DNA of 64,000 nucleotides, taken from assembly GCA_019752045.1 (NCBI GenBank), contig JAIEMP010000010.1, positions 246,782 through 310,781 of the forward strand. Reading direction: 5' to 3'. Source of the DNA: Chitinophagaceae bacterium. GTDB lineage: Bacteria > Bacteroidota > Bacteroidia > Chitinophagales > Chitinophagaceae. This document shows, in pieces, positions 26,236-33,969 of this stretch. Below the pieces are notes generated by a model. The model was not told the origin of the DNA. It did no database searches and worked only from the letters and a program-made list of their open reading frames with translations. The translations under genes and the position numbers were made by a program. How positions within the stretch are numbered: position 1 is the first letter of the stretch; each line of letters opens with the position of its first letter.

Positions 26236-26745
26236 ATGAAACCAAGTAAATTAACCAGGATTCTTTTTATTGCTTTACTTTTTACAACTGCATTCACTGC
26301 CTGTAAGAAAAAAGACCCACCACCCGTAGTTGTACCTGAAAATGAAATTACAGATGCTACTGAACTGGAGATGTATTTAAGCTGGTCTCTTACTCCAACA
26401 TCTTCAGCAACTGACTCTGCAGATTTAGATCTGTATCTGTTTAAAGGAAATATTACACAGGAAAGCCAGTTAGCATCAGCACAGATAATTGGAACCAGCG
26501 ATAATGTTGACAATTTTGAAACCATTAAACTGGCAAGTTCAATTGCCGATGGAGACTACACGCTGGTAATTGATTATTATGAAATCCTTAAACCCGGTAA
26601 ATACACCCTTCGTTTTAAAGGAACTGCCTCCGGTAAAATTTATAATGTATCTGATGTTGCGTTTACAGTTGCAGACGATGGCAGTATAAAACTTCCTGTA
26701 CACATTGTAAAAACTGGACAGAAATTTACTGTTACAAAAAGATAA
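26236..26745 (+). CDS. Hypothetical lipoprotein
   Basis: A 169-residue protein with a lipoprotein signal (TAFTAC, Cys23) followed by the Lys-rich KKK and a Pro stretch common in Bacteroidota surface lipoproteins. The mature part (TELEMYLSWS, DLDLYLFKGN, DYTLVIDYYEILKPGKYTLRF) suggests a beta-sandwich resembling domains that bind or pack at the surface. ATG 26236 is chosen over an upstream GTG (26137) because it begins the signal. It follows the plug gene by about 100 bases and ends at a strong terminator. Confidence 0.8.
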   Translation: MKPSKLTRILFIALLFTTAFTACKKKDPPPVVVPENEITDATELEMYLSWSLTPTSSATDSADLDLYLFKGNITQESQLASAQIIGTSDNVDNFETIKLASSIADGDYTLVIDYYEILKPGKYTLRFKGTASGKIYNVSDVAFTVADDGSIKLPVHIVKTGQKFTVTKR

Positions 26746-26768
26746 TAGAATAAAAATTTCATACAATG

Positions 26769-26797
26769 AATCCCGTTCTTTTGAACGGGATTTTTTT
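26769..26797 (+). terminator. Intrinsic terminator of the lipoprotein gene
   Basis: Ten-pair stem AATCCCGTTC/GAACGGGATT with a TTTT loop, then a run of T. Confidence 0.92.
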
Positions 26798-26840
26798 ATG
26801 GTTTGTTTTAATTTCAATAAAAAACTAAAAGTCATTCCCC

Positions 26841-26848
26841 TATCTTTG
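26841..26848 (+). promoter_or_regulatory. TATCTTTG -7 box of the SRP RNA gene
   Basis: An exact TANNTTTG match. The RNA 5' end inferred from base pairing (26853) is five bases past the last G. This gives a local calibration of the distance from -7 box to transcription start. Confidence 0.7.
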
Positions 26849-26852
26849 CGCC

Positions 26853-26947
26853 GGCAGGTCTTGCACGACCAGCTCCTGCTGAACTCCCCCAGGGTGGGAA
26901 CGCAGCAAGGGTAAGCGGTTGTAGCGGTGCGATGTAAGTAACCTGCC
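26853..26947 (+). ncRNA. ffs: Signal recognition particle RNA, small bacterial type (4.5S)
   Basis: The 95-base RNA has the conserved SRP domain IV core GTGGGAACGCAGCAAGGG followed by TAAGCGG, and an outer stem GGCAGGT (26853-26859) with ACCTGCC (26941-26947), then a T run as terminator. It binds Ffh (SRP54) for cotranslational targeting of membrane proteins. It is the short form without an Alu domain. It stands alone before the transaldolase gene. Confidence 0.93.
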
Positions 26948-26965
26948 ATTTTTTTTCTCCCTCAA

Positions 26966-26979
26966 TCCGCCGCGGCGGA
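26966..26979. repeat. Perfect 14-base GC palindrome
   Basis: TCCGCCGCGGCGGA lies between the SRP RNA terminator and the transaldolase start. It is too tight for a simple RNA hairpin and looks like another small dispersed palindrome or a protein-binding site. Confidence 0.45.
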
Positions 26980-26997
26980 GGAATTTAATTTTAGCTC

Positions 26998-27651
26998 ATG
27001 AAATTTTTTATTGACACAGCCAATCTTGCACAAATTAAAGAAGCAAATGAACTCGGTATTCTGGATGGTGTAACAACCAACCCTTCGCTGATGGCCAAAG
27101 AAGGCATCAAAGGATCGGAAGCGGTGATGCAGCATTACAAAACCATTTGCGATTTAGTTGATGGCGACATCAGTGCCGAAGTAATCAGCACCGATTTCGA
27201 TGGTATAGTTGCAGAAGGTAAAGTGTTGGCAGCGTTGCATCCAAACATTGTAGTAAAAGTGCCGATGATTAAAGATGGCATTAAAGCATTGAAATGGTTT
27301 ACAGATAATGGCATTAAAACAAACTGCACATTGGTGTTCAGTGCAGGTCAGGCAATCCTTGCTGCAAAAACAGGTGCCACTTATGTATCTCCTTTTATTG
27401 GCCGTATTGATGATGGTGGTTGGGATGGTATGGAATTGATTGGCCAGATCAACAATATCTATTCAATGCAGGGTTTTGAAACACAGATCCTCGCAGCATC
27501 TATCCGCACACCGTTGCATATTATTCAAGCGGCTGAATTGGGTGCCGATGTTTGTACCTGTCCGCTGGATTCTATTCTTGGTTTATTAAAACATCCGTTA
27601 ACGGATATTGGTTTGGCTAAGTTTTTAGAAGACGCAAAGAAGTTTCAGTAA
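26998..27651 (+). CDS. Small transaldolase / fructose-6-phosphate aldolase-like (TalC type)
   Basis: A 217-residue class I aldolase, the short decameric type. It begins MKFFIDTANLAQIKEANELG, has GVTTNPSLMAKEG, the Schiff-base lysine in NIVVKVPM, SAGQAILAAKTGATYVSPFIG and the end HPLTDIGLAKFLEDAKK. It moves a dihydroxyacetone unit between sugar phosphates in the pentose phosphate pathway, or acts as fructose-6-phosphate aldolase; sequence does not separate them. TAATTTTA ends four bases before the ATG, so the mRNA may be leaderless. Confidence 0.95.
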   Translation: MKFFIDTANLAQIKEANELGILDGVTTNPSLMAKEGIKGSEAVMQHYKTICDLVDGDISAEVISTDFDGIVAEGKVLAALHPNIVVKVPMIKDGIKALKWFTDNGIKTNCTLVFSAGQAILAAKTGATYVSPFIGRIDDGGWDGMELIGQINNIYSMQGFETQILAASIRTPLHIIQAAELGADVCTCPLDSILGLLKHPLTDIGLAKFLEDAKKFQ

Positions 27652-27675
27652 TTTATAATTGATAACAATAAATGA

Positions 27676-27710
27676 AAAGCTGTTGAATGATGTTCAACAG
27701 CTTTTTTATT
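27676..27710 (+). terminator. Intrinsic terminator of the transaldolase gene
   Basis: About twelve pairs, AAAGCTGTTGAA against TTCAACAGCTTT, loop TGATG, then T residues. Confidence 0.9.
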
Positions 27711-27763
27711 TCGGATGCTTTGAGATGTAAGGTTGAATGAATGTTTTGCTGATGAATGCTGCT

Positions 27764-27814
27764 GTCACACTGAGCTAAGCCTGCACTGAGCGAAGTCGAA
27801 GTGTCGAAGGGTTG
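27764..27814 (-). repeat. Left inverted repeat flanking the GIY-YIG gene
   Basis: Read on the minus strand it starts CAACCCTTCGACA, continues CTTCGACTTCGCTCAG and ends GGCTTAGCTCAGTGTGAC. The plus-strand copy at 28152-28229 has the same parts plus about 26 extra bases. The stop codon and last ten codons of the GIY-YIG gene lie inside it. Confidence 0.75.
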
Positions 27815-28125
27815 TTGGGTAATGATTTTGCAGCTGATGATTTCGCTAACTGCTGAATCAACTCCCAGTTTTCTTCAAACAGAGCCTGTTTCTTTTTTCT
27901 TCCCCATCCTTTTAATTGTTTCTCCCATTCAATGGCATGATTGATATTAGCAAAGCGTTGGAAATATTTTAATTCAACCGGGCGACGTTTGTATGTAAAG
28001 CATTTTTTATTGAAACCGGTATTGTGTTCCCATAACCTGCGCTCAAGATCATTGGTTACACCTGTGTAGTAGAAGTTGTCTTTGCATTCAACAATATAAA
28101 CAAAGTAGTTATGGTGAAGTTTCAT
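27775..28125 (-). CDS. GIY-YIG nuclease-superfamily protein with a repeat-encoded tail
   Basis: A 116-residue single-domain URI/GIY-YIG protein: FVYIVECKDNFYYTGVTNDL (GIY and YIG positions), the catalytic Arg in ERRLWEHNTG, then KCFTYKRRPVELKYFQ and a Glu in AIEWEKQLKGW. The core matches small UvrC-like nucleases of the YhbQ group. The final residues (NNPSTLRLRSVQA) are encoded by the flanking palindromic repeat and are probably not part of the ancestral protein. Inverted repeats on both sides suggest a mobile or repeat-associated unit. Confidence 0.85.
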   Translation of the reverse strand: MKLHHNYFVYIVECKDNFYYTGVTNDLERRLWEHNTGFNKKCFTYKRRPVELKYFQRFANINHAIEWEKQLKGWGRKKKQALFEENWELIQQLAKSSAAKSLPNNPSTLRLRSVQA

Positions 28126-28151
28126 ACTTCAACTTTTGTGTTTTAAATCAT

Positions 28152-28229
28152 CAACCCTTCGACAGGCTCAGGGTGACAGGCCCTTCGTCACTTCGACTTC
28201 GCTCAGTTCAGGCTTAGCTCAGGGTGACA
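28152..28229 (+). repeat. Right inverted repeat flanking the GIY-YIG gene
   Basis: It starts CAACCCTTCGACA, then has about 26 bases absent from the left copy, then CTTCGACTTCGCTCAG and GGCTTAGCTCAG. The element could fold into nested hairpins. Together with 27764-27814 it brackets 467 bases. Confidence 0.75.
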
Positions 28230-28266
28230 GTTCCACCGAAATTCATAGTAACAATCCAACAACAAA

Positions 28267-28647
28267 TCATTCCACATCCACCAAAAAACTACCCAGATCA
28301 ATCACTTCACCCTCTCCCATTTTAAATTGCTCCAGATCTTTCAGGCTCAGGTCTTCCAGTACTTTACTGGTAAAAACAGGTGCACCGTTTTTGAGTATGA
28401 TAAAATAAAAATCAGGCCTTGTTTCTGTAAAGGCACTTTCATTTACAAACGCATCATGTGCAAATGCAATGCGGATATGACCTTCTGCATCTAACCGGCT
28501 TTCGCCTAAAAAATCATCATCCGCAATATCACGGTCGTACAAACGCACAGTATAGTCATCGCCAAACAAACCTTTGTCTTTTCCTTTTTCAATAAAGCGT
28601 GCTGTTACAACCAGATCAGGCTCTTTATTCAGTGTAAAATCGTTCAT
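28267..28647 (-). CDS. Hypothetical C2-like small cytoplasmic protein
   Basis: A 126-residue acidic protein without signal peptide. The pattern VVTARFIEKGKDKG, DDYTVRLYDRDIADDDFLGE, GHIRIAF and DFYFIILKNG recalls a C2 or transthyretin-like beta-sandwich, with Asp-rich loops that could bind calcium. This is a fold guess from strand pattern. It lies upstream of the GIY-YIG unit on the same strand, separated by the repeat. Confidence 0.65.
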   Translation of the reverse strand: MNDFTLNKEPDLVVTARFIEKGKDKGLFGDDYTVRLYDRDIADDDFLGESRLDAEGHIRIAFAHDAFVNESAFTETRPDFYFIILKNGAPVFTSKVLEDLSLKDLEQFKMGEGEVIDLGSFLVDVE

Positions 28648-28712
28648 ACCACAGATTTAAGATGAAGAATCATTTCAAGGTAAACCAATTTCTGAATCAG
28701 AACAAAAAACAA

Positions 28713-28743
28713 AAGGCACAAAGTTGTTTCAACTTTGTGCCTT
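28713..28743 (-). terminator. Terminator after lepA
   Basis: Thirteen-pair stem AAGGCACAAAGTT/AACTTTGTGCCTT with a five-base loop; on the minus strand it is followed by a T-rich run. It lies 37 bases beyond the lepA stop. Confidence 0.88.
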
Positions 28744-28780
28744 AACTATTTTAATTGTAGTGTAATTGTTGAGGGCCTTC

Positions 28781-30574
28781 TTAATCATCCAATTTCAACA
28801 CTGCTAAAAAGGCTTCCTGCGGCACTTCCACATTACCAATCTGGCGCATCCGTTTCTTTCCTTCTTTCTGCTTTTCCAGCAATTTCCGTTTACGGCTGAT
28901 ATCACCACCATAACATTTAGCCGTTACATCTTTCCGCATGGCGCTGATGGTTTCACGGGCCACCACTTTTGCACCAATAGCTGCCTGTATGGCAATCTGG
29001 AACTGCTGACGGGGAACCAATTCTTTCAACTTTTCACAAAGCTTGCGGCCAAAATCCTGACCACGGCTCCGGTGAATCAAGGCACTCAATGCATCTACCT
29101 TATCTCCATTCAACAAAATATCCATCTTCACAATATCCGCTTCACGGTAACCAATGGGATGATAGTCGAACGACGCATAACCACGGGTTTGTGATTTCAG
29201 TTTATCATAAAAATCAAATACAATTTCTGTTAACGGCATTTCAAACATCAGCTCAACACGGGTTGGTGTGAGGTAATGTTGGTTGATGAGAATACCACGT
29301 TTGTCCAGGCAAAGCGTCATGATATTACCGATATAATCCGGCTTGGTAATGATTTGTGCTTTGATGAAAGGTTCTTCAATCCTGTCCATGGCCGTTGGGT
29401 CGGGCATTTGGGTTGGATTGTTCACCAAGATCTTTTCGCCACGGGTGGTATAAGCAATAAAACTTACGTTGGGTACAGTGGTGATTACTGTTTGATTGTA
29501 CTCTCTTTCCAAACGTTCCTGAATAATTTCCATGTGCAGCAAACCAAGGAAGCCGCAACGGAATCCAAAGCCAAGCGCTTGAGAAGTTTCCAGTTCAAAC
29601 GTAAGAGAAGCATCGTTCAACTGCAGTTTATCCATACAGTCACGAAGCTCTTCAAAATCTTCTGTTACCACAGGAAAGATACCTGCAAACACCATCGGCT
29701 TTACTTCCTGAAAACCCTGAATGGGTTCCTGTGTTGGATTGGCTGCCAATGTAATGGTATCGCCCACTTTCACCTCTTTGGCATTTTTTACACCGGTGAT
29801 GATATAACCCACATCGCCACAAGTCACTTCTTTTTTCTCCGTCATCTTTAGTTTCAGAATACCAACTTCTGCTGCTTCGTATTCCTGACCAGTGCTTACA
29901 AATTTTACTTTATCGCCTTTTCTTATTTTTCCATTGCGGATACGGTAGTAAACAATTACACCACGAAAACTATTAAACACACTGTCAAAGATCAATGCCT
30001 GCAATGGTTCATCGGCTTTGCCAACAGGAGCCGGAATGCGTTCAACAATGGCTTCCAGGATTTCTTCAATACCAATACCTGCACGGCCGCTGGCCAATAA
30101 AATTTCTTCCGGTTTGCAACCGATCAGTTCAACAATTTGGTCTTTTACTTCTTCAATCATTGCCCCGTCCATATCAATCTTGTTGATCACCGGAATGATC
30201 TCGAGGTTATTATCAATGGCTAAATATAAATTCGAAATGGTTTGTGCCTGTATGCCCTGTGCAGCATCCACCAGCAACAATGCTCCTTCACAGGCAGCCA
30301 AAGCACGGCTCACTTCATAACTGAAATCCACGTGACCGGGCGTATCAATGAGGTTGAGAATGTATTCCTGCCCGTCCTTGTGTTTGTAGTTGATCTGGAT
30401 GGCGTGGCTCTTGATGGTAATTCCTTTTTCACGTTCCAGATCCATATCGTCCAGCACCTGATCCATCATATCACGGTCGCTGATGGTGCCGGTGGTTTGT
30501 AATAAACGATCTGCCAGGGTACTTTTTCCGTGGTCAATATGCGCAATGATGCAAAAATTTCTGATATTCTTCAT
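28781..30574 (-). CDS. lepA: Elongation factor 4 (LepA), translational GTPase
   Basis: 597 residues, the standard length. GTPase motifs: [15 protein letters not shown] (G1), GITIKSH (G2), DTPGHVDF (G3), NKID (G4). The LepA-specific C-terminal domain is present ([15 protein letters not shown] segment [18 protein letters not shown]). LepA acts on stalled or assembling ribosomes. The mRNA has a 24-base leader after a TACCTTTG box and an AAGGAG-like sequence before the ATG, unusual for this window. Confidence 0.98.
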   Translation of the reverse strand: MKNIRNFCIIAHIDHGKSTLADRLLQTTGTISDRDMMDQVLDDMDLEREKGITIKSHAIQINYKHKDGQEYILNLIDTPGHVDFSYEVSRALAACEGALLLVDAAQGIQAQTISNLYLAIDNNLEIIPVINKIDMDGAMIEEVKDQIVELIGCKPEEILLASGRAGIGIEEILEAIVERIPAPVGKADEPLQALIFDSVFNSFRGVIVYYRIRNGKIRKGDKVKFVSTGQEYEAAEVGILKLKMTEKKEVTCGDVGYIITGVKNAKEVKVGDTITLAANPTQEPIQGFQEVKPMVFAGIFPVVTEDFEELRDCMDKLQLNDASLTFELETSQALGFGFRCGFLGLLHMEIIQERLEREYNQTVITTVPNVSFIAYTTRGEKILVNNPTQMPDPTAMDRIEEPFIKAQIITKPDYIGNIMTLCLDKRGILINQHYLTPTRVELMFEMPLTEIVFDFYDKLKSQTRGYASFDYHPIGYREADIVKMDILLNGDKVDALSALIHRSRGQDFGRKLCEKLKELVPRQQFQIAIQAAIGAKVVARETISAMRKDVTAKCYGGDISRKRKLLEKQKEGKKRMRQIGNVEVPQEAFLAVLKLDD

Positions 30575-30602
30575 TCAATTCTCCTTCGTTTTCGAAGGCG
30601 GG

Positions 30603-30610
30603 CAAAGGTA
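30603..30610 (-). promoter_or_regulatory. TACCTTTG -7 box of lepA
   Basis: An exact TANNTTTG match on the minus strand, with a predicted start near 30598 and a leader of about 24 bases. No clear -33 element. The rest of the 293-base gap to 30868 holds one dispersed repeat (30701-30718) and no gene I can support. Confidence 0.6.
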
Positions 30611-30700
30611 ACGAAAAACAGCGAGTGGAAAGTAGTGAATAGTAAGTGGGGATAAAGAGAAGAAAGGCAATGATGGTATGGGCTGTTGAAACAATGCTGA

Positions 30701-30718
30701 GCTTTTGTTGCGTCGCAC
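30701..30718 (-). repeat. Dispersed 18-base repeat, copy 2 (inverted)
   Basis: On the minus strand GTGCGACGCAACAAAAGC, 17 of 18 identical to 1023-1040. Intergenic. Confidence 0.45.
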
Positions 30719-30867
30719 ACTTGTGCCCCATAGCTATAAGCGTCTGGGTACTTGTACGTTTTGTAATGATCTTCAGCGGTTAATAAAACCTTTGTATGTT
30801 GAACGGCTAAAAAAATGAAGCCTTCCTGTAAACAAGCAAAATTTGTAACTTCAGCCAAACGTATTTT

Positions 30868-31101
30868 ATGCCGGATATAAATCTTAAAGAAAGACTGATC
30901 AACAAACTGAAGGAGATCAACGATCCTGCTTTGCTGGAAGAGATATCAAATCTTTTTGAACTTCAGGAACCTGAAACGATTTACCAGCTAACCCCACAAC
31001 AGAAAAAAGAAATTGAAGCTGCTCAAGTAGAAATAAAGAATAATCAAACATTCGATGCAACCCAAGCTGATAAAGAAGCAGATGAATGGCTAAGCGAATA
31101 A
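30868..31101 (+). CDS. Probable antitoxin of a RelE/ParE-type pair
   Basis: A 77-residue acidic, helical protein. A first part (LKERLINKLKEINDPALLEEISNLF) may dimerise; the C-terminal region (ATQADKEADEWLSE) is the likely toxin-wrapping tail. It overlaps the downstream toxin gene by 16 bases, the usual arrangement for cotranslated pairs. No DNA-binding motif is obvious. The call rests mainly on context. Confidence 0.8.
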   Translation: MPDINLKERLINKLKEINDPALLEEISNLFELQEPETIYQLTPQQKKEIEAAQVEIKNNQTFDATQADKEADEWLSE

Positions 31102-31382
31102 TTTGGACAAGGACAGCACAAAACAACAGGAAAGAAATTCTTCTTTTCTGGAAGGATCATAACCAATCAAACACATACAGTAAAAAGCTGAATGAACTTT
31201 TTATAAAAGCAATTGAGCTGGTTGCTACACATCCTCATATTGGCAGGCCAACTACTATTGAAAAAGTACGAGTGAAGCTTGTTCGTGATTATCTGCTCTT
31301 TTACGAAGAAACTTCTGAAGAAATATTTATCCTCTCAATTTGGGATAACAGGCGCAACCCCGAAAGAATTCCATATCAGTAG
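31086..31382 (+). CDS. RelE/ParE-family toxin
   Basis: A 98-residue basic protein with the RelE/ParE fold pattern: an N-terminal strand (KRIIWTRTAQNNRKEILLFW), two helices, then the strands VRVKLVRDYLLFYEET and IFILSIWDNRRNPERI. The end WDNRRNPERI is typical of the ParE-like group. Such toxins cleave mRNA on the ribosome or poison gyrase; the sequence does not decide which. Overlaps its antitoxin gene. Confidence 0.9.
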   Translation: MAKRIIWTRTAQNNRKEILLFWKDHNQSNTYSKKLNELFIKAIELVATHPHIGRPTTIEKVRVKLVRDYLLFYEETSEEIFILSIWDNRRNPERIPYQ

Positions 31383-31497
31383 TTGTAAATAGGAAACCAA
31401 TTTCAGAAAAACACACCCCCCACCTATCTTTTATAATACAAAGACTTTGTAAAAGAATAACAGATTTTTTTTACCTTTCTTTAAAACCTGCCATACA

Positions 31498-31833
31498 ATG
31501 AACGCTGCCCAATTACAGGATGTAATGCAACGCATCCATACACTTAAACAACAAGGACTCAGCAAGGAGGAAATTCATCAGCAATTAATCAAGACCGGTT
31601 TATCAAGTGATGTTGCACAACAATCAATCAATGACTGGTTTAAAGCCCGCAACGAAAAGAAACGAAACGCTGCGTTTGTGTATTGCGGAATAGGTGTATT
31701 CCTGTTAACCACAGGTTTTCTTTTCACTGTGCTTTTGTTTAACAACAGCGGTAATTACAATTTTGCATTATACGGTCTCACACTTGTTGGTCTTTTACTA
31801 GTGTTCAAAGGAATGATCGATTTGATGAGTTAG
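31498..31833 (+). CDS. Hypothetical small membrane protein
   Basis: A 111-residue protein. The first 50 residues form a soluble helical part (LQDVMQRIHTLKQQGLSKEE, then LIKTGLSSDVAQQSINDWF) resembling a short SHOCT- or UBA-like helix-turn-helix module. Two transmembrane helices follow (about 58-80 and 88-108). No known family is certain. It stands alone between the toxin and the M20 gene. Confidence 0.65.
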   Translation: MNAAQLQDVMQRIHTLKQQGLSKEEIHQQLIKTGLSSDVAQQSINDWFKARNEKKRNAAFVYCGIGVFLLTTGFLFTVLLFNNSGNYNFALYGLTLVGLLLVFKGMIDLMS

Positions 31834-31901
31834 GATTTTAATCACTCTTTCCTGTTTTATACTTTTTGCTTCTTACCTTCCACTTTATAAACTACAACAA
31901 C

Positions 31902-33365
31902 ATGAGAAATTTCTCTCTTTCATCTCTTTTTCTCTTTTTAACTCTTAGCCTATCGCTTAGCTCATCAGCTCAAAAAAAACCGGCTGTAACAAAAGACGAT
32001 CAGTTTAAAACACAGGCAGCTACAGATATTCAAACCAATTACGATCAGTACAAAAACTTGGCCCTGCAGATCTGGGATTTTGCAGAAGTGGGTTATAAAG
32101 AAGTAAAGAGCAGCGCACTGTTACAAAAAACTTTGAAGGATAACGGCTTTACCGTAGAGGCTGGTGTAGCTGGTATTCCAACTGCATTTGTTGCCACCTA
32201 TGGCAGTGGTAGCCCGGTGATTGCTATACTTGCAGAGTTTGATGCATTGCCCGGTTTATCACAAACCAATGTACCGGAGAAAACAAGTGCAGGAAAAGAT
32301 GCAGGCCATGCATGCGGTCATCATCTCTTTGGTGTTGGTTCGGTTGCAGCAGGCATTTCCATTAAAAAACTCATTGAAGAAAAAAAGTTTACAGGCACCA
32401 TTAAAGTCTTTGGTTGCCCTGCAGAAGAGGGCGGCAGCGGCAAAGTATATTTAGTTAGAGCAGGTTTGTTTAAAGATGTTGATGTGGCCATTCACTGGCA
32501 TCCCGGCAATGATAACGGTGTTACCATGACCAGTGCATTGGCAAATATGAGTGCTAAGTTTCGCTTTCGTGGAATTTCGGCACATGCTGCTGCTTCGCCT
32601 GAGCGTGGCCGTTCGTCTTTAGATGGTGTAGAGGCAATGGATCATATGGTGAACATGATGCGTGAACATATACCGCAGGAAACTCGTATTCATTATGTCA
32701 TCACCAATGGCGGCAGAGCACCGAATGTGATCCCTGATTTTGCGGAAGTGTATTATTATGTTCGTCATCCAAAGCGTGATCAGGTGCAAAGTATTTTTAA
32801 CCGTGTGGTGAATGCAGCCAATGGTGCAGCAGTTGGAACCGATACAAAAATGGAATATGAAATAATTGGTGGCACACATGATCTGTTGTTGAATAAATCA
32901 CTTGCCGAGATCATGCAAAAGAACTTAGAAAAAACAGGTGGCATTCAATACACAGCGGCTGAAGTAGATTTTGGCAATAAACTTCAATCAACTTTTGGAT
33001 TTCCTGCACCACCTGTAAGCAATGCAGGTTTGGTGAAACCATTAAAAATAGAAATGGATGCTGGTGGCGGAAGTACCGATGTGGGAGATGTGAGTTATGT
33101 TGTACCAACGGTTGGTTTACGTACTGCAACCTGGGTGCCCGGCACTCCGGCACATAGCTGGCAGGCAGTTTCATGTGGTGGCACCGAAATTGGAACAAAA
33201 GGAATGATTGTTTCTGCTAAAACAATGGCTATGACGGCGATTGATTTGTTTCTTCATCCGGAACTGATTCAAAAAGCAAAAGATGAATTTAAACAGATGA
33301 TTGGCACGTATCAATACAAAGCATTGCTGGGCGATCGTAAACCGGCTTTGAACTACAGAGATTAA
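31902..33365 (+). CDS. Secreted M20-family amidohydrolase (AbgB-like)
   Basis: A 486-residue metallo-amidohydrolase with a signal peptide (MRNFSLSSLFLFLTLSLSLS), so ATG 31902 is used rather than a TTG at 31866. Motifs in order: AILAEFDALPGL, GHACGHHLFG, CPAEEGGSGKVY and HWHPGND, then the dimerisation domain and GGGSTDVGDVSYVVPT. It resembles the p-aminobenzoyl-glutamate hydrolase subunit B group. It would cleave an acylated amino acid in the periplasm. Metal ligands are intact. Confidence 0.92.
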   Translation: MRNFSLSSLFLFLTLSLSLSSSAQKKPAVTKDDQFKTQAATDIQTNYDQYKNLALQIWDFAEVGYKEVKSSALLQKTLKDNGFTVEAGVAGIPTAFVATYGSGSPVIAILAEFDALPGLSQTNVPEKTSAGKDAGHACGHHLFGVGSVAAGISIKKLIEEKKFTGTIKVFGCPAEEGGSGKVYLVRAGLFKDVDVAIHWHPGNDNGVTMTSALANMSAKFRFRGISAHAAASPERGRSSLDGVEAMDHMVNMMREHIPQETRIHYVITNGGRAPNVIPDFAEVYYYVRHPKRDQVQSIFNRVVNAANGAAVGTDTKMEYEIIGGTHDLLLNKSLAEIMQKNLEKTGGIQYTAAEVDFGNKLQSTFGFPAPPVSNAGLVKPLKIEMDAGGGSTDVGDVSYVVPTVGLRTATWVPGTPAHSWQAVSCGGTEIGTKGMIVSAKTMAMTAIDLFLHPELIQKAKDEFKQMIGTYQYKALLGDRKPALNYRD

Positions 33366-33385
33366 CTCAACCAAATAAGTTTATC

Positions 33386-33416
33386 AAAAGCCTTCTTTGA
33401 GAAGGCTTTTGTTTTG
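33386..33416 (+). terminator. Intrinsic terminator of the M20 gene
   Basis: Ten-pair stem AAAAGCCTTC/GAAGGCTTTT, loop TTTGA, then a T-rich tail. The tail overlaps the -33 region of the next promoter. Confidence 0.9.
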
Positions 33417-33438
33417 TTAACAACAGCCGGTAATTTTG
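33408..33438 (+). promoter_or_regulatory. Promoter of the GNAT gene overlapping the upstream terminator
   Basis: TTTG at 33408-33411, 19 bases, TAATTTTG at 33431-33438. Both elements match the Bacteroidota consensus. The predicted start is near 33443, about ten bases before the ATG. Confidence 0.7.
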
Positions 33439-33453
33439 AATGAAAGAAAACAA

Positions 33454-33963
33454 ATGATTGAAAAGGCCACAGCTGCAGATGCAAAACAAATTGAATTCCT
33501 GTTGAACAGTGCTTACAGAGGCGACAGTTCAAGAAAAGGCTGGACAACAGAAGCAGATTTAATTGCAGGCGACCGAAGAACGGATGAAGCGTCTGTAATT
33601 GAAGTAATAAACCAGCCGGGCAGCGTTATTCTGAAATATACAGATGATGCAGGTACAATAGTTGGCACAGTTAACTTGCAGCAACATGGCAGCAAATTGT
33701 ATCTGGGTATGTTTAGTGTATCTCCGCATTTGCAGGGCGCCGGTATTGGAAAACAATTACTGAAAGCGGCTGAAGTACATGCACAATCTGTGAACTGTAA
33801 TTGCATTTACATGTCTGTCATTTCTGTTCGTACAGAGCTTATTGACTGGTATAAAAGAAACGGGTACAAAGAAACGGGCGAACGGAAACCTTTTCATGAA
33901 GATGAGTTAACGGGGAAACATTTGCAGCCGTTGGAATTCTGCATCCTCGAAAAATATTTATAA
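33454..33963 (+). CDS. GNAT-family N-acetyltransferase
   Basis: A 169-residue acetyltransferase. ATG 33454 is used; an in-frame TTG lies at 33436. The fold pattern is clear: IEKATAADAKQIEFLLNSAY, VGTVNLQQHGSKLYLGMFSV, the acetyl-CoA loop HLQGAGIGKQLL and the C-terminal YKRNGYKETGER. The substrate is unknown. It has its own promoter and converges on the GT39-like gene. Confidence 0.9.
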   Translation: MIEKATAADAKQIEFLLNSAYRGDSSRKGWTTEADLIAGDRRTDEASVIEVINQPGSVILKYTDDAGTIVGTVNLQQHGSKLYLGMFSVSPHLQGAGIGKQLLKAAEVHAQSVNCNCIYMSVISVRTELIDWYKRNGYKETGERKPFHEDELTGKHLQPLEFCILEKYL

Positions 33964-33969
33964 CTCAAT

